DNA from: Elmis aenea
Taxonomy: Eukaryota > Arthropoda > Insecta > Coleoptera > Elmidae
Length of the DNA stretch: 64,000 bases
Assembly: GCA_947652605.1 (NCBI GenBank)
Contig: OX393581.1
Location: forward strand, 47,081,924-47,145,923
Direction: 5' to 3'
The number at the start of each line of letters is the position of its first letter. Position 1 is the stretch's first letter. The translations under genes were made by a program, and so were the position numbers. This document shows positions 23,344 through 33,836 of this stretch, piece by piece. The notes below the pieces were generated by a model. The model saw nothing but the letters and a program-made list of their open reading frames with translations. It did not search any database and was not told the origin of the DNA.

Positions 23344-24465
23344 ATGAAATTCGAAATTGTCATATTTTTTGCTATAACATCTGAAGACTTAGAGAAGGCT
23401 TTTGACAGAGTGTCACAAAAGACAATCTGGGAAGGATTAAAACGCAGAAATATTAACCACAAACTATTAAAGAGTATACAAAGCCTATACACTAACAACA
23501 AAAGTTACGTAAGAAAAGATAATCTAGAATCAAAGACCTTTGACTTAAATGACGGACTAAGGCAAGGAGGTGTACTAAGCCCGACACTATTCGTATTAGC
23601 CATGGATGACGTCATTAAAGCTGTAGAAACCAAGACTAGAAAGGTACATATAGGTTTCAATAAGTTAATGCCAGTGTACCTGTCAGAATGTGCCTTTGCT
23701 GATGACATGCTGATTTGTGCACCAACGGAAAAAGCCCTACAAGAAAACCTATTGGTATGGGAAGAAGAATTAAAGAAAAAGAAATTAAAGATTAACACGA
23801 ATAAAACAAAGGTTATGATGATAGGTAAAGATCAAAAGCAACTCAACATAGAACTGAATCAGGAAAAAATAGAACAGGTGGAAGAATATAAATATCTGGG
23901 AATTTGGATAGAGAGAGAAGGTAACATAGAAAACGAGATAAAAGAAAGAATAAGCAGTGCAGCTAAATTGTATCACAGTATGAATAGATCGATAATAAGA
24001 AAAAGAGAAATAAGCAGGAAAACAAAAATGACTATTTACAAAACAGTATTCATACCAACCCTGGTGTATGGAAGTGAGAGTTGGGTACTAAATCAGTCGC
24101 AGAGAAGTAGATTACAAGCGATGCAGATGAAATACTTAAGAGCAGTAAAGGGTGTCACACGTAGAGACAGGATAAGAAACGAACAGATCAGAGAAGAACT
24201 GGAGGTGGAGTCGATACATAGTGTGATCGAGAGAAACCAACTGAGATGGTTCGGACACCTCAACAGAATGGGGGAAGGAAGACAAGTGAAACGGATATGG
24301 GAGGCAAGGGATGGAAATAAACGAGGAAAGGGGAGACCGAGGAAGACATGGAACGATGAAGTGGCATTAATTTTAAAGAATCGAAATAAGAATTGGACAG
24401 AAGCAACAAGAATGGCGAAGAACAAAAAGGAATGGACGAAATTCGTTCACATAAGTTTAACATGA
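23344..24465 (+). CDS. LINE reverse transcriptase C-terminal half, with a start codon borrowed from the host element
   Basis: A 373-residue open frame, intact to its stop. About the first 15 residues (MKFEIVIFFAITSED) are translated from the foldback that the LINE entered, because the LINE begins at 23388. The rest is reverse transcriptase from motif A (LEKAFDRV), through GLRQGGVLSPTLF (motif B) and the catalytic FADDM at about residues 119-123, to the thumb (YKYLGIWIE). It ends with a conserved LINE tail: YGSESWV, RDRIRNEQIR, NQLRWFGHLNRM and GKGRPRKTW. The endonuclease and first catalytic aspartate region are only partly present because of 5' truncation, so it cannot retrotranspose by itself. 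The clade is not assigned. A related but broken copy is at 36891-37839. Confidence 0.85.
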   Translation: MKFEIVIFFAITSEDLEKAFDRVSQKTIWEGLKRRNINHKLLKSIQSLYTNNKSYVRKDNLESKTFDLNDGLRQGGVLSPTLFVLAMDDVIKAVETKTRKVHIGFNKLMPVYLSECAFADDMLICAPTEKALQENLLVWEEELKKKKLKINTNKTKVMMIGKDQKQLNIELNQEKIEQVEEYKYLGIWIEREGNIENEIKERISSAAKLYHSMNRSIIRKREISRKTKMTIYKTVFIPTLVYGSESWVLNQSQRSRLQAMQMKYLRAVKGVTRRDRIRNEQIREELEVESIHSVIERNQLRWFGHLNRMGEGRQVKRIWEARDGNKRGKGRPRKTWNDEVALILKNRNKNWTEATRMAKNKKEWTKFVHISLT

Positions 24466-24529
24466 ATAATTACAAATACCCTACACCTTAGGGTAACAAG
24501 GGTAACAGATTATATATATATATATATAT
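23388..24529 (+). mobile_element. 5'-truncated non-LTR retrotransposon (LINE), 1142 bp
   Basis: Direct repeats ACATCTGAAGA lie at 23377-23387 and 24530-24540, an 11-bp target duplication. The copy begins in reverse transcriptase motif A, ends with a short 3' UTR (CCCTACACCTTAGGGTAAC) and has a (TA)n tail at 24510-24529. It sits in the loop of the foldback 22774-24677. Confidence 0.9.
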
Positions 24530-24677
24530 ACATCTGAAGAACGAGGAATTTTGTACTTTTAAAAATTGAATGTGGCTCCTCTCATACTTAGGAATAGTTC
24601 ATCTAATTTAAGCAAACCTGCATCTCCTATGATAAGCGAGATCCCCATGCTGGAAATGTAATCTGGGACACTCTGTA

Positions 24678-25434
24678 TATTGGCTGATATTTCGTACAAA
24701 AAAAGCGTTTTTTGGTGATTTTTTTAAAGCTTTTTAGCGTGTCTCAGTAAGAACGCCCTAAGTGTCTGTTGCACGTTATTGATTAACTCATCTTTATAAG
24801 TTCATTGTGCACTAACTCTTAAGGTAGATATAATCCAATAATTTACATGAACCGTAATCAAACTACAAAGGCTACAGGAGAATTTAAAATCAAAGAGTAT
24901 GTTGATAGGAGAATTACGGCTAGGGTGGTGTAGTATGAGGGTTGTGGGGGTGAGTCCCGACCAACCCTGTGTACACAGCATGTGTCGGTTCGTTTGCGTT
25001 TTCTGTTTGCCTCAAAAGTACGTGTTTCTATTTCAGAATTAAATGAAAATTTGCTTTACTCTGCTTTAGTAAAATTATCTCTTGTTTTTATGAGTTTTCG
25101 CCACTGCATGTCTGGTACCCTTTTACAAATAACAACTGCCATGTTGATACTTTTCGAGAACGTCAATTATAAATTTAATTTACGTAAATTGGTTGAAGTT
25201 AATTATTGCTGTGGTTGTTGTCAAATCAGTTGTATACATTTTACAGTAGCAGTGTGGGTGTGCCGGTAGCGCCTGAAGTATAGGCACTTTTTATTTTATG
25301 CTTGTATAGAAGGTTGCTGAGACAGCGTCTATCAAGAAGAGACTATGCATTTTTAGTATTTTTTCTCACAAATTTATTTAGTAAACTTGTTAATAATTTG
25401 CATACATTATTGAAATTTTGCTGTGTTTATCATA
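24678..25434. other. No gene recognised
   Basis: Open frames at 24982-25269 and 25302-25607 have no recognisable domain; the second runs into the next foldback. Moderate GC near 24900-24990. Confidence 0.45.
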
Positions 25435-26182
25435 TACAGGGTTATAACTTTAACTGGAATAAATTCTGTAACTTGGGAATACAGTATATCGTTAAAACCT
25501 GCGAAAACACGTCGATTTTAGTTTTTCTCCGGATATATTTCAGCAGTATTGCTTTTGGCATATCTTCATCCAGAGGGGTGCAACAACCCCTAATAATTTT
25601 TTTTTAAATGTAAGAATATGTCGAGTGGCATATCGTTGGAAAGCTCATTTAGAGAGGAATACAATGCATATAATATTTTCAAAAAATTCCAAGAGGTTAG
25701 GTGTTAACAAAATAAAGACTGAGGTTTAAAGTTTAACGCTATTTAATGTAAAGGTTGTTTACAATGTGCACAATTTCAATCTGTAAGCTTTCATCTGTGC
25801 ATTTCTTATCACAGTTAAACAACTTTTTGTCGTAACTTTTTGTTGCGACCTTTTAGCAGTTGAAAATCTTGCCTCTATAAAATTTAAAATTTATATCTTT
25901 ATTTTGTTAACACCTAGACTCTTGGAATTTTTCGAAAATAAGATATGCATTGTATTCCTCTCTAAATGAGCTTCCCAACGATATGCCACTCGACATATCC
26001 TTACATTTAAAAAAAAAAAAATAATAGGGGTTGTTGCACCCCTCTGGATGAAGATATCCAAAAAGCAATACTGCTGAAATGTATCCGGAGAAAAACTAAA
26101 ATCGACGTGTTTTCGCAGGTTTTACCGATATACTGTATTCCCAAGTTACAGAATTTATTCCAGTTAAAGTTATAACCCTGTA
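25435..26182. mobile_element. TA-flanked foldback with about 285-bp near-perfect inverted repeats
   Basis: Left end TACAGGGTTATAACTTTAAC and right end GTTATAACCCTGTA. The arms (about 25435-25720 and 25900-26182) match with only scattered differences, leaving a loop of about 180 bp. The high arm identity suggests recent origin or arm conversion. No coding capacity. Confidence 0.92.
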
Positions 26183-26599
26183 TAAATAATTTAAGTGGTG
26201 AAAGTAACCGCTTTCATTAAAATAAATAGTTCCATCTAATACTGTTATCAAAGCCTCAAATTATCAACAATATAAAGAAATTTATAGCGTACGTTCTTTA
26301 GGCAATTAATCATGCGTTTTTGTCTGTGTAGTAAGTTCAAGTTGTAACCATGTTCATTAAATCGATATTAACGTGTAATTAATGATTTTTCACTGCTACG
26401 CACACTATACTTATACAAAGAAATTATGTTGTGACGAGTTGAACTAATCATTGTTAGATCGTTAGGGAACGTAATGTGTGTAGCTGATTGTTATTAAACA
26501 ATACTTAAGAGCAGATGTTTTTGTGGGTCAGATGTTAAGTGATTGCAGTAGATTAAAGCAAACTTCTTACTTACCACAGATATTGGTAATGTTGAAAAC
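26183..26599. other. No gene recognised
   Basis: AT-rich, no structure seen. Confidence 0.5.
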
Positions 26600-27230
26600 A
26601 CGAATGTACAGATTGTTGTGGGCCATTTTTGAACTAACGGTGAAAATGCATTGCTTAGACGCTTAGAGTGTCTTTTCACATTTCCAAAAATTATAAAGAC
26701 CATCTCCAAACAACCGATTTTATCCGGAAATGAAATAATTGCAAGGATATGGTCTTGGAACTTTTTAAAAACTTCGAAGAGCTTTAAAAATTGTTTTAGG
26801 CCGTTTCTGTACGAACCAAAGGTGAAAATGCATTGCTTGGGAGCCTTTAACATTTTCAGAAAATATAAAGACCATTCCAAAACAAATGATTCTTAAATAA
26901 ATTGCAAGGGTATACTCTGGGACCTTTTTTAAAAACTGTGAGGAGCTGCAAAAAATTGTTTTAGGCGGTTTTTGAATGAACCAAAGGTGGACATACATTA
27001 CTTAGGGTTTCTTTAAGATTTTCAGAAAATATTAAGACCATCCCAAAACAATCGATTTTTTCTGAAAAAAAAATCTTTAAACGGCTGTAAAAATACTAAA
27101 AATTGTCTTAGGCCGTTTCCGAACGAACCAAAGGTGGAATAGCATTGCTTAGAGTGTTTTCAACATTTCCAGAAAATATGAAGACCATTCCCAAACATAC
27201 GATTTTTTTCTAAAAAGGTTCTAAAGGGGT
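26600..27230. repeat. Array of about four diverged tandem units (about 145-181 bp)
   Basis: Units recur around the text GAACCAAAGGTGAAAATGCA, TTTCAGAAAATAT.AAGACCAT and AAATTGTTTTAGGC, with equivalent points near 26640, 26821, 26988 and 27133. Two to three inverted units of the same family lie at about 31411-31760, on the other side of the LINE and hAT at 28834-31410. Confidence 0.75.
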
Positions 27231-28833
27231 TTTCAATACGAACAATATGATTTAAAATGAAATAAAACAAAAACAATTTAAGATACAACCAATTTTTTAT
27301 TTTATTTTGAACCATAACGATTACATTATGTTTTTACAATGACCAGTTAACATTTTAAAATAATACACAGGGTGTTTTTAATGCTCGGTCCAATTGGTTA
27401 AACTTCAAACACGGATAAGTAATTTTTTTTAAATAGAACACCCTATATATTTTTACATACATATTCTTATCGATAATTTAATTACCATTAAAATTTGTTA
27501 CTATTATTATTCCGGTTATTATTGCGGTTTTCATGATAATTAATAGGCACAAACAAAATATTTAATAGAAATTAATTAGTCGGCTTTGGAAATATCTCGA
27601 TAATTTGTTTTAAATGTCAAATAACGTTCTATTTTCATCTTTAAGCTAAATGTTTACCTGATTATAAATTAGTTTAATAAAAAAACAATAAAATCGACAT
27701 TGTTTAATCGACATAAAAGAGTTTCCTTTTTAAGGCCAATGTGACGAAAATACTTAACTTCTAAGAATACATATTGTATGATTAGTCTTTGCAATATACC
27801 TAAAATTAAGTCGTACACAAAAATAGCATTTATGAGTAAAATATACAAACATAGTACCTATATTTTATATGTATGGAAAAGCAGTCTGTCGCGCAATTTT
27901 GAAATATGGTAATTACTTTTAGGTCTTTTCAAATTTTCGGGGGGGAATTTATCCCCCTAATCCCCCCCTTACGTACGCCACTGATTACGGTGACCGATAT
28001 ACCCTGTAAAACATTCGAATTTGGTCCACCTTGTATAATGGTTAACAAAGATATTTTATAAATACAGAAGCGTAAGCAATTGTTTTTATTTACCAGAAAA
28101 AAATTTCTTTAATGAAATTGAATCAAAAAAGTGGTGTGTTTTAAAAATACCTAAACACTCGTGAACTTAACTAGGTAACTAAATAATACAGTTTCATATC
28201 AACGCCTACCACAAAAATGTATGCCGAACGGAAATGCTTGTAGCAACACAATTAACATACATTAACAAAGCAAAACCTAGAATTTTCAGAATCGAAGTAC
28301 GCGTTAAGCAAATCTTTCTCTCTGAAACAATTCACCTCCTCTGCGAACACCAAACGCATCGAAAGCTCAGATGAGTTTTAAATATTCAGTTTCGGACTGT
28401 CCGAATTCTGACCTCACAAATATATTAAACGGCCGATTCCAGAGAGAGACATCAGCGGGCATGGAGGAAATCTCTCGTGGGTCCGTTGAATAATGTGTCC
28501 GCACGCCGCTAAAACGACTTCGATGGGAACTAGCGCTCGACCGATGTCTAAATGATGACCCCCGAGGTTGAGGTCCAATCCGATTGATTTCTAACTTGTG
28601 GCCTTTTAGTTTCAATAAAACCGAAGAAAGGAAAATTTACAGCTATAAAGTGTATTCTACAAAACTAAGCCGTGGAGCCTAACACAAATGTTATTAGAGC
28701 TTATTTCAGATGCAACGGAAGCAACCAATTATAAATTAAGTGTCGTGTATTATTTAAATGTAGCAATAATAACACACACAGTGAATCATTCCTTGCGATG
28801 CATTTACACCTATAGTTTATTAAAAATAGCCTA
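27231..28833. other. No gene recognised; transposon end remnants; GC-richer patch at about 28300-28600
   Basis: CACAGGGTGTTTTTAATGC at about 27365 is a lone element end. GTACGCCACTGATTACGG at about 27973 resembles a hAT MITE right end. ATTCGAATTTGGTCCACC followed by TTGTATA at about 28015-28036 matches the terminus at about 32535-32556. The patch at 28300-28600 (AGCGCTCGACCGATG, GTCCGCACGCCGC) is non-repetitive and may be a conserved or regulatory segment; its minus-strand open frame is not recognised. Confidence 0.4.
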
Positions 28834-28846
28834 GAACAGTTTCTTA

Positions 28847-30059
28847 CAGGGTTGAGCAGATTTAAATCAATTGATTTAAATCACGATTTAAATCATGATT
28901 TAAATCAAGCGATTTTTTTAAAAAAATCATCGATTTAAATCAAATGATTTTAAAAAAAAAAATATCAATTTAAATCACAGATTATATGAGTACAATATAA
29001 TATTTATATTAAAACAAAATTTTATTACTATGTATTAGTAATTAAATACACGAAATGGTGAATAAACCATTTCAATTTGCTCTTGTAAAGTAATATTGAT
29101 TGTGGAAATGCAATAATTCAAAAAATAAATGACAAGTTTTTGACGTTAGCGAAGTGAACAGTCAGTTTTTTCGATTTCCACGGCACTCTAATTGCTTCAA
29201 TAACGATTAGAAGAAAAATGTCGAATATCTCGAAAAGTACGAGTTTTGGGTATAGGACATACTTAACAAAATATGAAGCTCTCTTAATAAATAAATACAG
29301 GGGTTTGCATTTGAAAAAATTGAGTTACGTGCTTTTGAAAATCATGGAAGTTGCCACCTATTTATAAACACCCCTGTGTGTGTCATTCAAATTTTTTCAT
29401 ATCGAGCGAACAGAGAATTTTTTTCTGCATGTCCATACCAAATTACAACTCTGTACTTCAAAATAACTTCAGGAGAATTTTTTAAATAAAGACTTAAAAC
29501 CTTGAAAAATTTAGAATTTTTTTTTTTTTACGACGCCTTATAAAAACCTGTAGTATTTTATATTGATGCAAAGCTAAAATTAAGGCGGTCAAAAATATTA
29601 AATAAAAAATTGGGTGTTGTATTTGAAATATAAAAGTTGCTATTAGTTCCAGAGAGATGACTCACCCTGCATATTTGAAAATATTTTTATCGTGTTCGGA
29701 AGAAAAAACTGTATGAAATAGCGTTTTAATCAACTTTATATCTCAAGCCGTTTAGCCAAAATCGACCGATCCCGTACTAATGACTCACCCTGTATATAAT
29801 TAATTAAACATCACTATTTAGCACTGATTTTTTCAAAATTCTTAATCATTATATTTAATTTTTCATTTTGACAAAAATTCACCACTGAATTAAATTTATT
29901 GGTTATTAAATATATTAGCACAAAACAGAAATAGCATGTGAATATGTCACTAAATTCGATAAAATAGTACATTTGATTTAAATCAAAAAAATCTGATTTA
30001 AATCAAATAAATCGATTTTTTTGATTTTTTTTAAAAAATCATGATTTTTATCAACCCTG
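28847..30059. mobile_element. Composite hAT-type element carrying a captured DUF4817-transposon 5' end, 1213 bp
   Basis: A perfect 8-bp duplication GTTTCTTA lies at 28839-28846 and 30060-30067. The ends CAGGGTTGAGCAGATTTAAA and ATTTTTATCAACCCTG are followed inward by GATTTAAATC-type repeats. The middle, about 29040-29796, is on the minus strand the terminal 750 bp of the DUF4817 transposon: its TACAGGGTGAGTCATTAGT end is at about 29794, and it runs to the codons for LQEQIEMVY at about 29090-29060. A second copy with the same insert is 58387-59601, so the chimera has moved as one unit. Confidence 0.92.
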
Positions 30060-30199
30060 GTTTCTTATTTTATTTATTTATTTTATTTATCCGTTCCTCT
30101 TCTACCATACAGTGTCGAGGATTAGGCGTTCAGCCCGGCTTTTTCTTACAAACGTCCTTCCATTTTTTTTCTGCCTTTAGCGTTCTCACTGGCACTGTT

Positions 30200-30475
30200 T
30201 CACTCGCTGTCCCTAATTAATTCCCAACTTTTAACACTGTTAAGATTATTTCTGTGTATTAAACACGCTACCCCAGCTTGTCCCCAAACATGCTTCTCCA
30301 CTCCTGAGTAAAATAAACCATGACCACCTTTTACTATTTTAAACCCTTTCTCTTTTAATTTCGTTTCTGTAATACTCAATAATTGCACCTTTGCCTCCTC
30401 AAATTCCTCCACCAATTCTTCCTCCTTATCCGTTATCCCCCTGATGTTCCAAATACCTAATTTCCAATCTTTACA
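30200..30475 (-). pseudogene. LINE ORF2 endonuclease N-terminus, truncated
   Basis: From about 30460 on the minus strand the frame reads LGIWNIRGITDKEEELVEEF then LLSITETKLKEKGF and GVACLIH. This is the start of an APE-type endonuclease (an N-terminal strand with WN-RG, then the TETKL motif containing the catalytic glutamate). It ends after SVKSWELI at an internal deletion, and the stop follows at once. An active enzyme needs the lost C-terminal half. Confidence 0.75.
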
Positions 30476-30488
30476 TTCCTTTTCCTTA

Positions 30489-31344
30489 TTAATTTTCCTG
30501 TCCCTTGCATTGTCCGTCCTCTTGGTTATCGCATCTGGGGGGTTCGCTAGTTTTTTTTTTTATTTGCTTCTTCAATTCCTGAGTATCTTGGTTCCATTTC
30601 CAAATTTCCTCGTCAATTATTAGTTTTCGAAAGCCAATTTTGACTGATTTTCCTTTAGCTGTTTCCTCTTTGCCGACTTTCCTAATTATTGCTTGTACCT
30701 TTCTTTCTTCTGCTGTCAGATCATCGTTTACGTAAACTTCCTCTCCACAGTTTCGTAGTTTGCTTTTACTACTCATTACCATGCTCTTATCTTCGTTGCT
30801 CTTCAGCTCGACCAGACAAGTTTTATCTCCTAATTTCCTTGCCAGTTCTACTTTTATTATTACGCCCAGTTTCCTTTCTATAAAGTTTTCCATTCTATCT
30901 TTTAGCGCTTTGGGGTTACTTGTTTAAATTTTTAGCCCTTGTAGTACTATGTTTTTTCTTCTTTTCTCCCCTACAAGTTTTTCTATTTTCTCGTTTGACT
31001 TCTTGCCTTAAACTATCAATTTCCTTCCTGGACTTTTCGTTGATTTCTTTCAGCTGTCTTATCTCTTCCTTGAATTCTTTTTGCTCGTCTCTTAGAGTTC
31101 TTATTTCTTTCTGCAGCTTTTTTGTCTCTTCGTTATTACTGTGCTGGACTCTTTTTATTTCTTTTATATCGCCTGCTAAATTTTTCATTAGGTACATCAT
31201 TTCCTTCATCTGATTTTCTACGCTGTCCTTCGAATCCTCCCCTTTATTCGGGGTTTTGTGCGTCTTTCTAGCTTTTTTAAATAAATCATCAATATCTTCC
31301 TTTTTTCTTTTCCCTTCGTCAGTCAGGTACTCGTCTGAGTCCAT
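30489..31344 (-). pseudogene. LINE ORF1 protein, one frameshift
   Basis: It starts at the ATG at 31344-31342. The first 142 residues are highly charged and heptad-like (EEIRQLKEINEKSRKEIDSL), a long coiled coil as in LINE ORF1 proteins. The frame shifts at about 30920 and continues from KALKDRMENFIERKLGV. It then gives a region resembling the RRM and C-terminal domain of L1-type ORF1p (VNDDLTAEERKVQAIIRK, then KIGFRKLIIDEEIWKW), ending at 30489. ORF1 proteins bind RNA as coiled-coil multimers and act as nucleic-acid chaperones. With the shift corrected it would be near 280 residues, a normal length. The separate opening at 30893 is the same protein in the second frame. Confidence 0.75.
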
Positions 31345-31410
31345 CCTTTTCTGGTGTATTGTATGTTCTTCCCAATTTGTGACTATTTACCGATGTTGAA
31401 CAGTTTCTTA

Positions 31411-31760
31411 CAGCTCCTAAAATGTTTGAAAAAAACTATCGAAAAGTTCCAAGACTTTAATTTTTTTTAGAAACAAATCGATTGTTTTGGGATGATCATC
31501 ATATTTTCTGAAAATGTTAAAGACACCCTAAACAATGCATTTCTACCTTTGGTTCTTTCGGAAATGGCCTAAAACAATTTTTTACAGCTCTTCAAAGTTT
31601 TTAAAAAGTTCCAAGTCGATTGTTTCGGGATGGTCTTTATATTTTTTGAAAATGGTAAAGACACCCTAAGCTCTAAATGATTTTCCTCCTTTGGGTCGTT
31701 CAGAAACATATTAAAACAATCTTTACGGCTCATCAAAGTTTCTAAAAGAGTTCCAAAACT
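31411..31760. repeat. Inverted counterpart of the 26600-27230 tandem array
   Basis: CCTTTGGTTCTTTCGG, ACACCCTAA and AAAACAATTTTTTACAGCTC recur at about 160-bp spacing. They are the reverse complement of the units at 26600-27230. The two arrays face each other across the LINE/hAT stack. Confidence 0.7.
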
Positions 31761-31808
31761 AAGAGGGTTTTCAATAGGAATGTTATTATTTTAAAATGTC
31801 ATAGCAAC

Positions 31809-32096
31809 CAGGGCTGTGGAGTCGGAGTCGGAGTCGGAGTTTAGAAGGAATTTCTGGTCAGTGGAGTCGGAAAAAATGTACCGACTCCGACTCCGGGTAC
31901 AACAAAAAATTGCGAGATGGTTCTTTGCCGCAAAATTTAAACTCAAATTTTAAATAATTTTTTTATATTTCTGTTTTTTTTCTTATATTACACATCATAA
32001 AATGTCTTAGTATTTAATTTTGTCGGAGTCGGAGTCGAACTACTAAAATTATCAGGAGTCGGAGTCGACTTTTTTTTTACCGACTCCGCAGCCCTG
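31809..32096. mobile_element. hAT-type MITE with GGAGTC-repeat ends, 288 bp
   Basis: A perfect 8-bp duplication ATAGCAAC lies at 31801-31808 and 32097-32104. The ends CAGGGCTGTGGAGTCGGAG and ACTCCGCAGCCCTG are inverted. Blocks of GGAGTC or its complement flank an AT-rich core. The architecture matches 16516-16947 (GCTCC blocks) although the repeat unit differs. Confidence 0.93.
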
Positions 32097-32144
32097 ATAG
32101 CAACCATAGCTTTTTCGTTTTTTGGTTATTTTTTATCTGGTTTT

Positions 32145-32349
32145 AGTATACTCTGACAATTCACCATGGTTAAATAATCAACGTGAACTTCGTCAAAATT
32201 ATGGTCCGCATGATCGACCTACTGTGCTTGCTATTCGACGAATCGTTGCAAAATTTGACAAGGATTTTACTCTTCGCGATATTAAATCACCAATAAGACA
32301 TCGAAATGCAAGAAGTGAAGAGAATATTGCTGCTTTAAATGAAGCATAA
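32145..32349 (+). pseudogene. Second transposase N-terminal fragment (helix-turn-helix type)
   Basis: The open frame ends at 32349; a TTTTAG just before 32145 could be an acceptor, and there is no good ATG. It reads NNQRELRQNYGPHDRPTVLA, then RRIVAKFDKDFTLRDIK and RSEENIAALNEA. This fits the N-terminal helix-turn-helix of mariner-like transposases (a conserved RP/VP---I-R-V--F--TG-L followed by R-EENI--V). A right terminus AATTTGGTCCACCCTGTA lies at about 32538-32556. No catalytic domain is present. Confidence 0.55.
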
Positions 32350-33625
32350 AAATCTGTATAAAAAATCCCTAATAACATTTTGTTCTATATTAATAAATAA
32401 AGAAATTATAGTATATTTTCGTCTGTAGTGACAAAATGGAAAACGATATAAAAAATCCTATTACATAGGTGTCCAAAAGACCAATATCAAATTTTCGCCA
32501 ACGACCGTAATACCGAAATACCCTGTAAAATATTCGAATTTGGTCCACCCTGTACATTTGAAATCAGAAAAAAACAATTACAAACATCAGCCAACTACGG
32601 CGCTTTTTACATAACACAAGTTTATGTTATAGTTGTAACCTAGTGAAAAACAATTTTTTTAATTGATATTTTACATAAAAATTAAATAAAAACTTTACTA
32701 TTTTAATATATGTATATTTTATACTAACGAAGGTATGGCAGATTATTAAAATAACAAAAAACACTTTTGAAACAGTAAGTGAAAAGCCGAGAATGGTTAA
32801 AAAACTTCGTAAATAGTAATAAATTTTCCTCAAAATCATGCATTTATTTCATTATTAAACAATTTATCGTTGCAATATTATTCCATCGAACTGCTACATC
32901 GTAAAATGTATTTTGTAAGCATTGCTTTACACTGTCCTTTGTTTTTTTCGCGTCTGTTTGTTATAATTTTATTTAAAAAGTGGCATCAGTGGCTTTATTA
33001 AACTTTGGGCTTAACAAACCAAACAAAGTAATAAGCTCCTGCTATTGTTTTGTGGTGGGAGCGCTTGAGGTGGCCGAAGCTTAAAATAAATTAAAGAAGC
33101 ACCTGAAAATTGAAGCCCGTAACTTAATTCCCAAAGAAGAATCCTTTGAATTATTCCCTGCGGCAACTTTGAACATTTAAATGTGTGGAAATTTATAAAA
33201 GCGTCCTTTGGAGTTTTTAATTCAATTTCGCGTAGTCTCGGTCTCTTGAATTGAAAGGGCTGCCAGAATAGCGCCGTGGGGCATTCTGTGAGGGTGCATT
33301 CACGGAATGTTATGTCATTTTAGGATAAAAGTCGTGGAATTTTTGTAGAAATAAAGGGTAGTGCTAGACATTTTTACGTTTATTATCATACACGCAACGT
33401 AGTTTTCGAATGAATGCCCATACGGCGGTGCGTACACCACTTCGGCGAGGGTATTCCAGTATTATCAGGGAGAAGTCGTTTATTGCTTTCAGGGGTGGCT
33501 CGTTCTAGTACTACAATATTTAACAGATGGCTCAGGCTGAAAACTTTAATTATACATTTTTTGCAACGGACCAAAGAGACTGAGTATTGCGTTCGTTGTT
33601 TTTGACTACAGTGTATACTGTATTA
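32350..33625. other. No gene recognised; transposon right end at about 32500-32556
   Basis: ACCCTGTAAAATATTCGAAT then TTGGTCCACCCTGTAC at about 32519-32556 is the right end of the element holding the fragment above, and is repeated at 27985-28036. Beyond it the sequence is unique and AT-rich; moderate GC lies at about 33040-33300 and 33400-33500 without a supported gene. Confidence 0.45.
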
Positions 33626-33836
33626 TACAGGGTAGTTCAAAAGTGTGGAAACACAGCTGCAACGGCGTAAATACAAGTTTAATGAAAAAATGTCTTGCAT
33701 AAAAAGTTTATGGTAAATTGTTAGCTACATTTTGACGTACTTCAATTGTTTTTTCTGCCAACCGTGTGCAACTGACAGGCGATCGTCATCTTTTCTTAAA
33801 TGGCAACCTATTTTTTGTTAGTTTTATTGATAGAGA

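Larger units (their letters stand above)
22774..24677. mobile_element. TA-flanked foldback (CAGGGTGTACCAGG family) split by a LINE
   Basis: Left end TACAGGGTGTACCAGGTTAC and right end GTAATCTGGGACACTCTGTA. The arms pair through CTTAGTATGAGAGGAGCCAC and TTTTTAAAAGTACAAAAT, then through an inner pair at about 22970-23110 and 23180-23345. Removing the LINE (23388-24529) and one 11-bp duplication leaves about 751 bp. The right end recurs alone at about 54745-54815. Confidence 0.85.
30068..31397 (-). mobile_element. Internally deleted non-LTR retrotransposon (LINE), 1330 bp
   Basis: A 13-bp target duplication GAACAGTTTCTTA lies at 31398-31410 (5' side) and 28834-28846 (3' side, now separated by the hAT element). 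On the minus strand it holds ORF1, the start of the ORF2 endonuclease, then jumps at about 30200-30215 to the last codons of ORF2 (RTLKAEKKWKDVCKKK), a short 3' UTR and a (TAAA)n tail at about 30068-30095. The reverse transcriptase is entirely missing. Confidence 0.85.

Noticed and set aside
23505..24463. Four minus-strand frames opposite the LINE
   Set aside because: Shadows of the reverse transcriptase frame, with Ser/Phe/Leu-rich antisense composition.
33414..33605. Overlapping open frames on both strands near 33386-33605
   Set aside because: Short, without domains or splice context; treated as chance openings in slightly GC-richer unique DNA.
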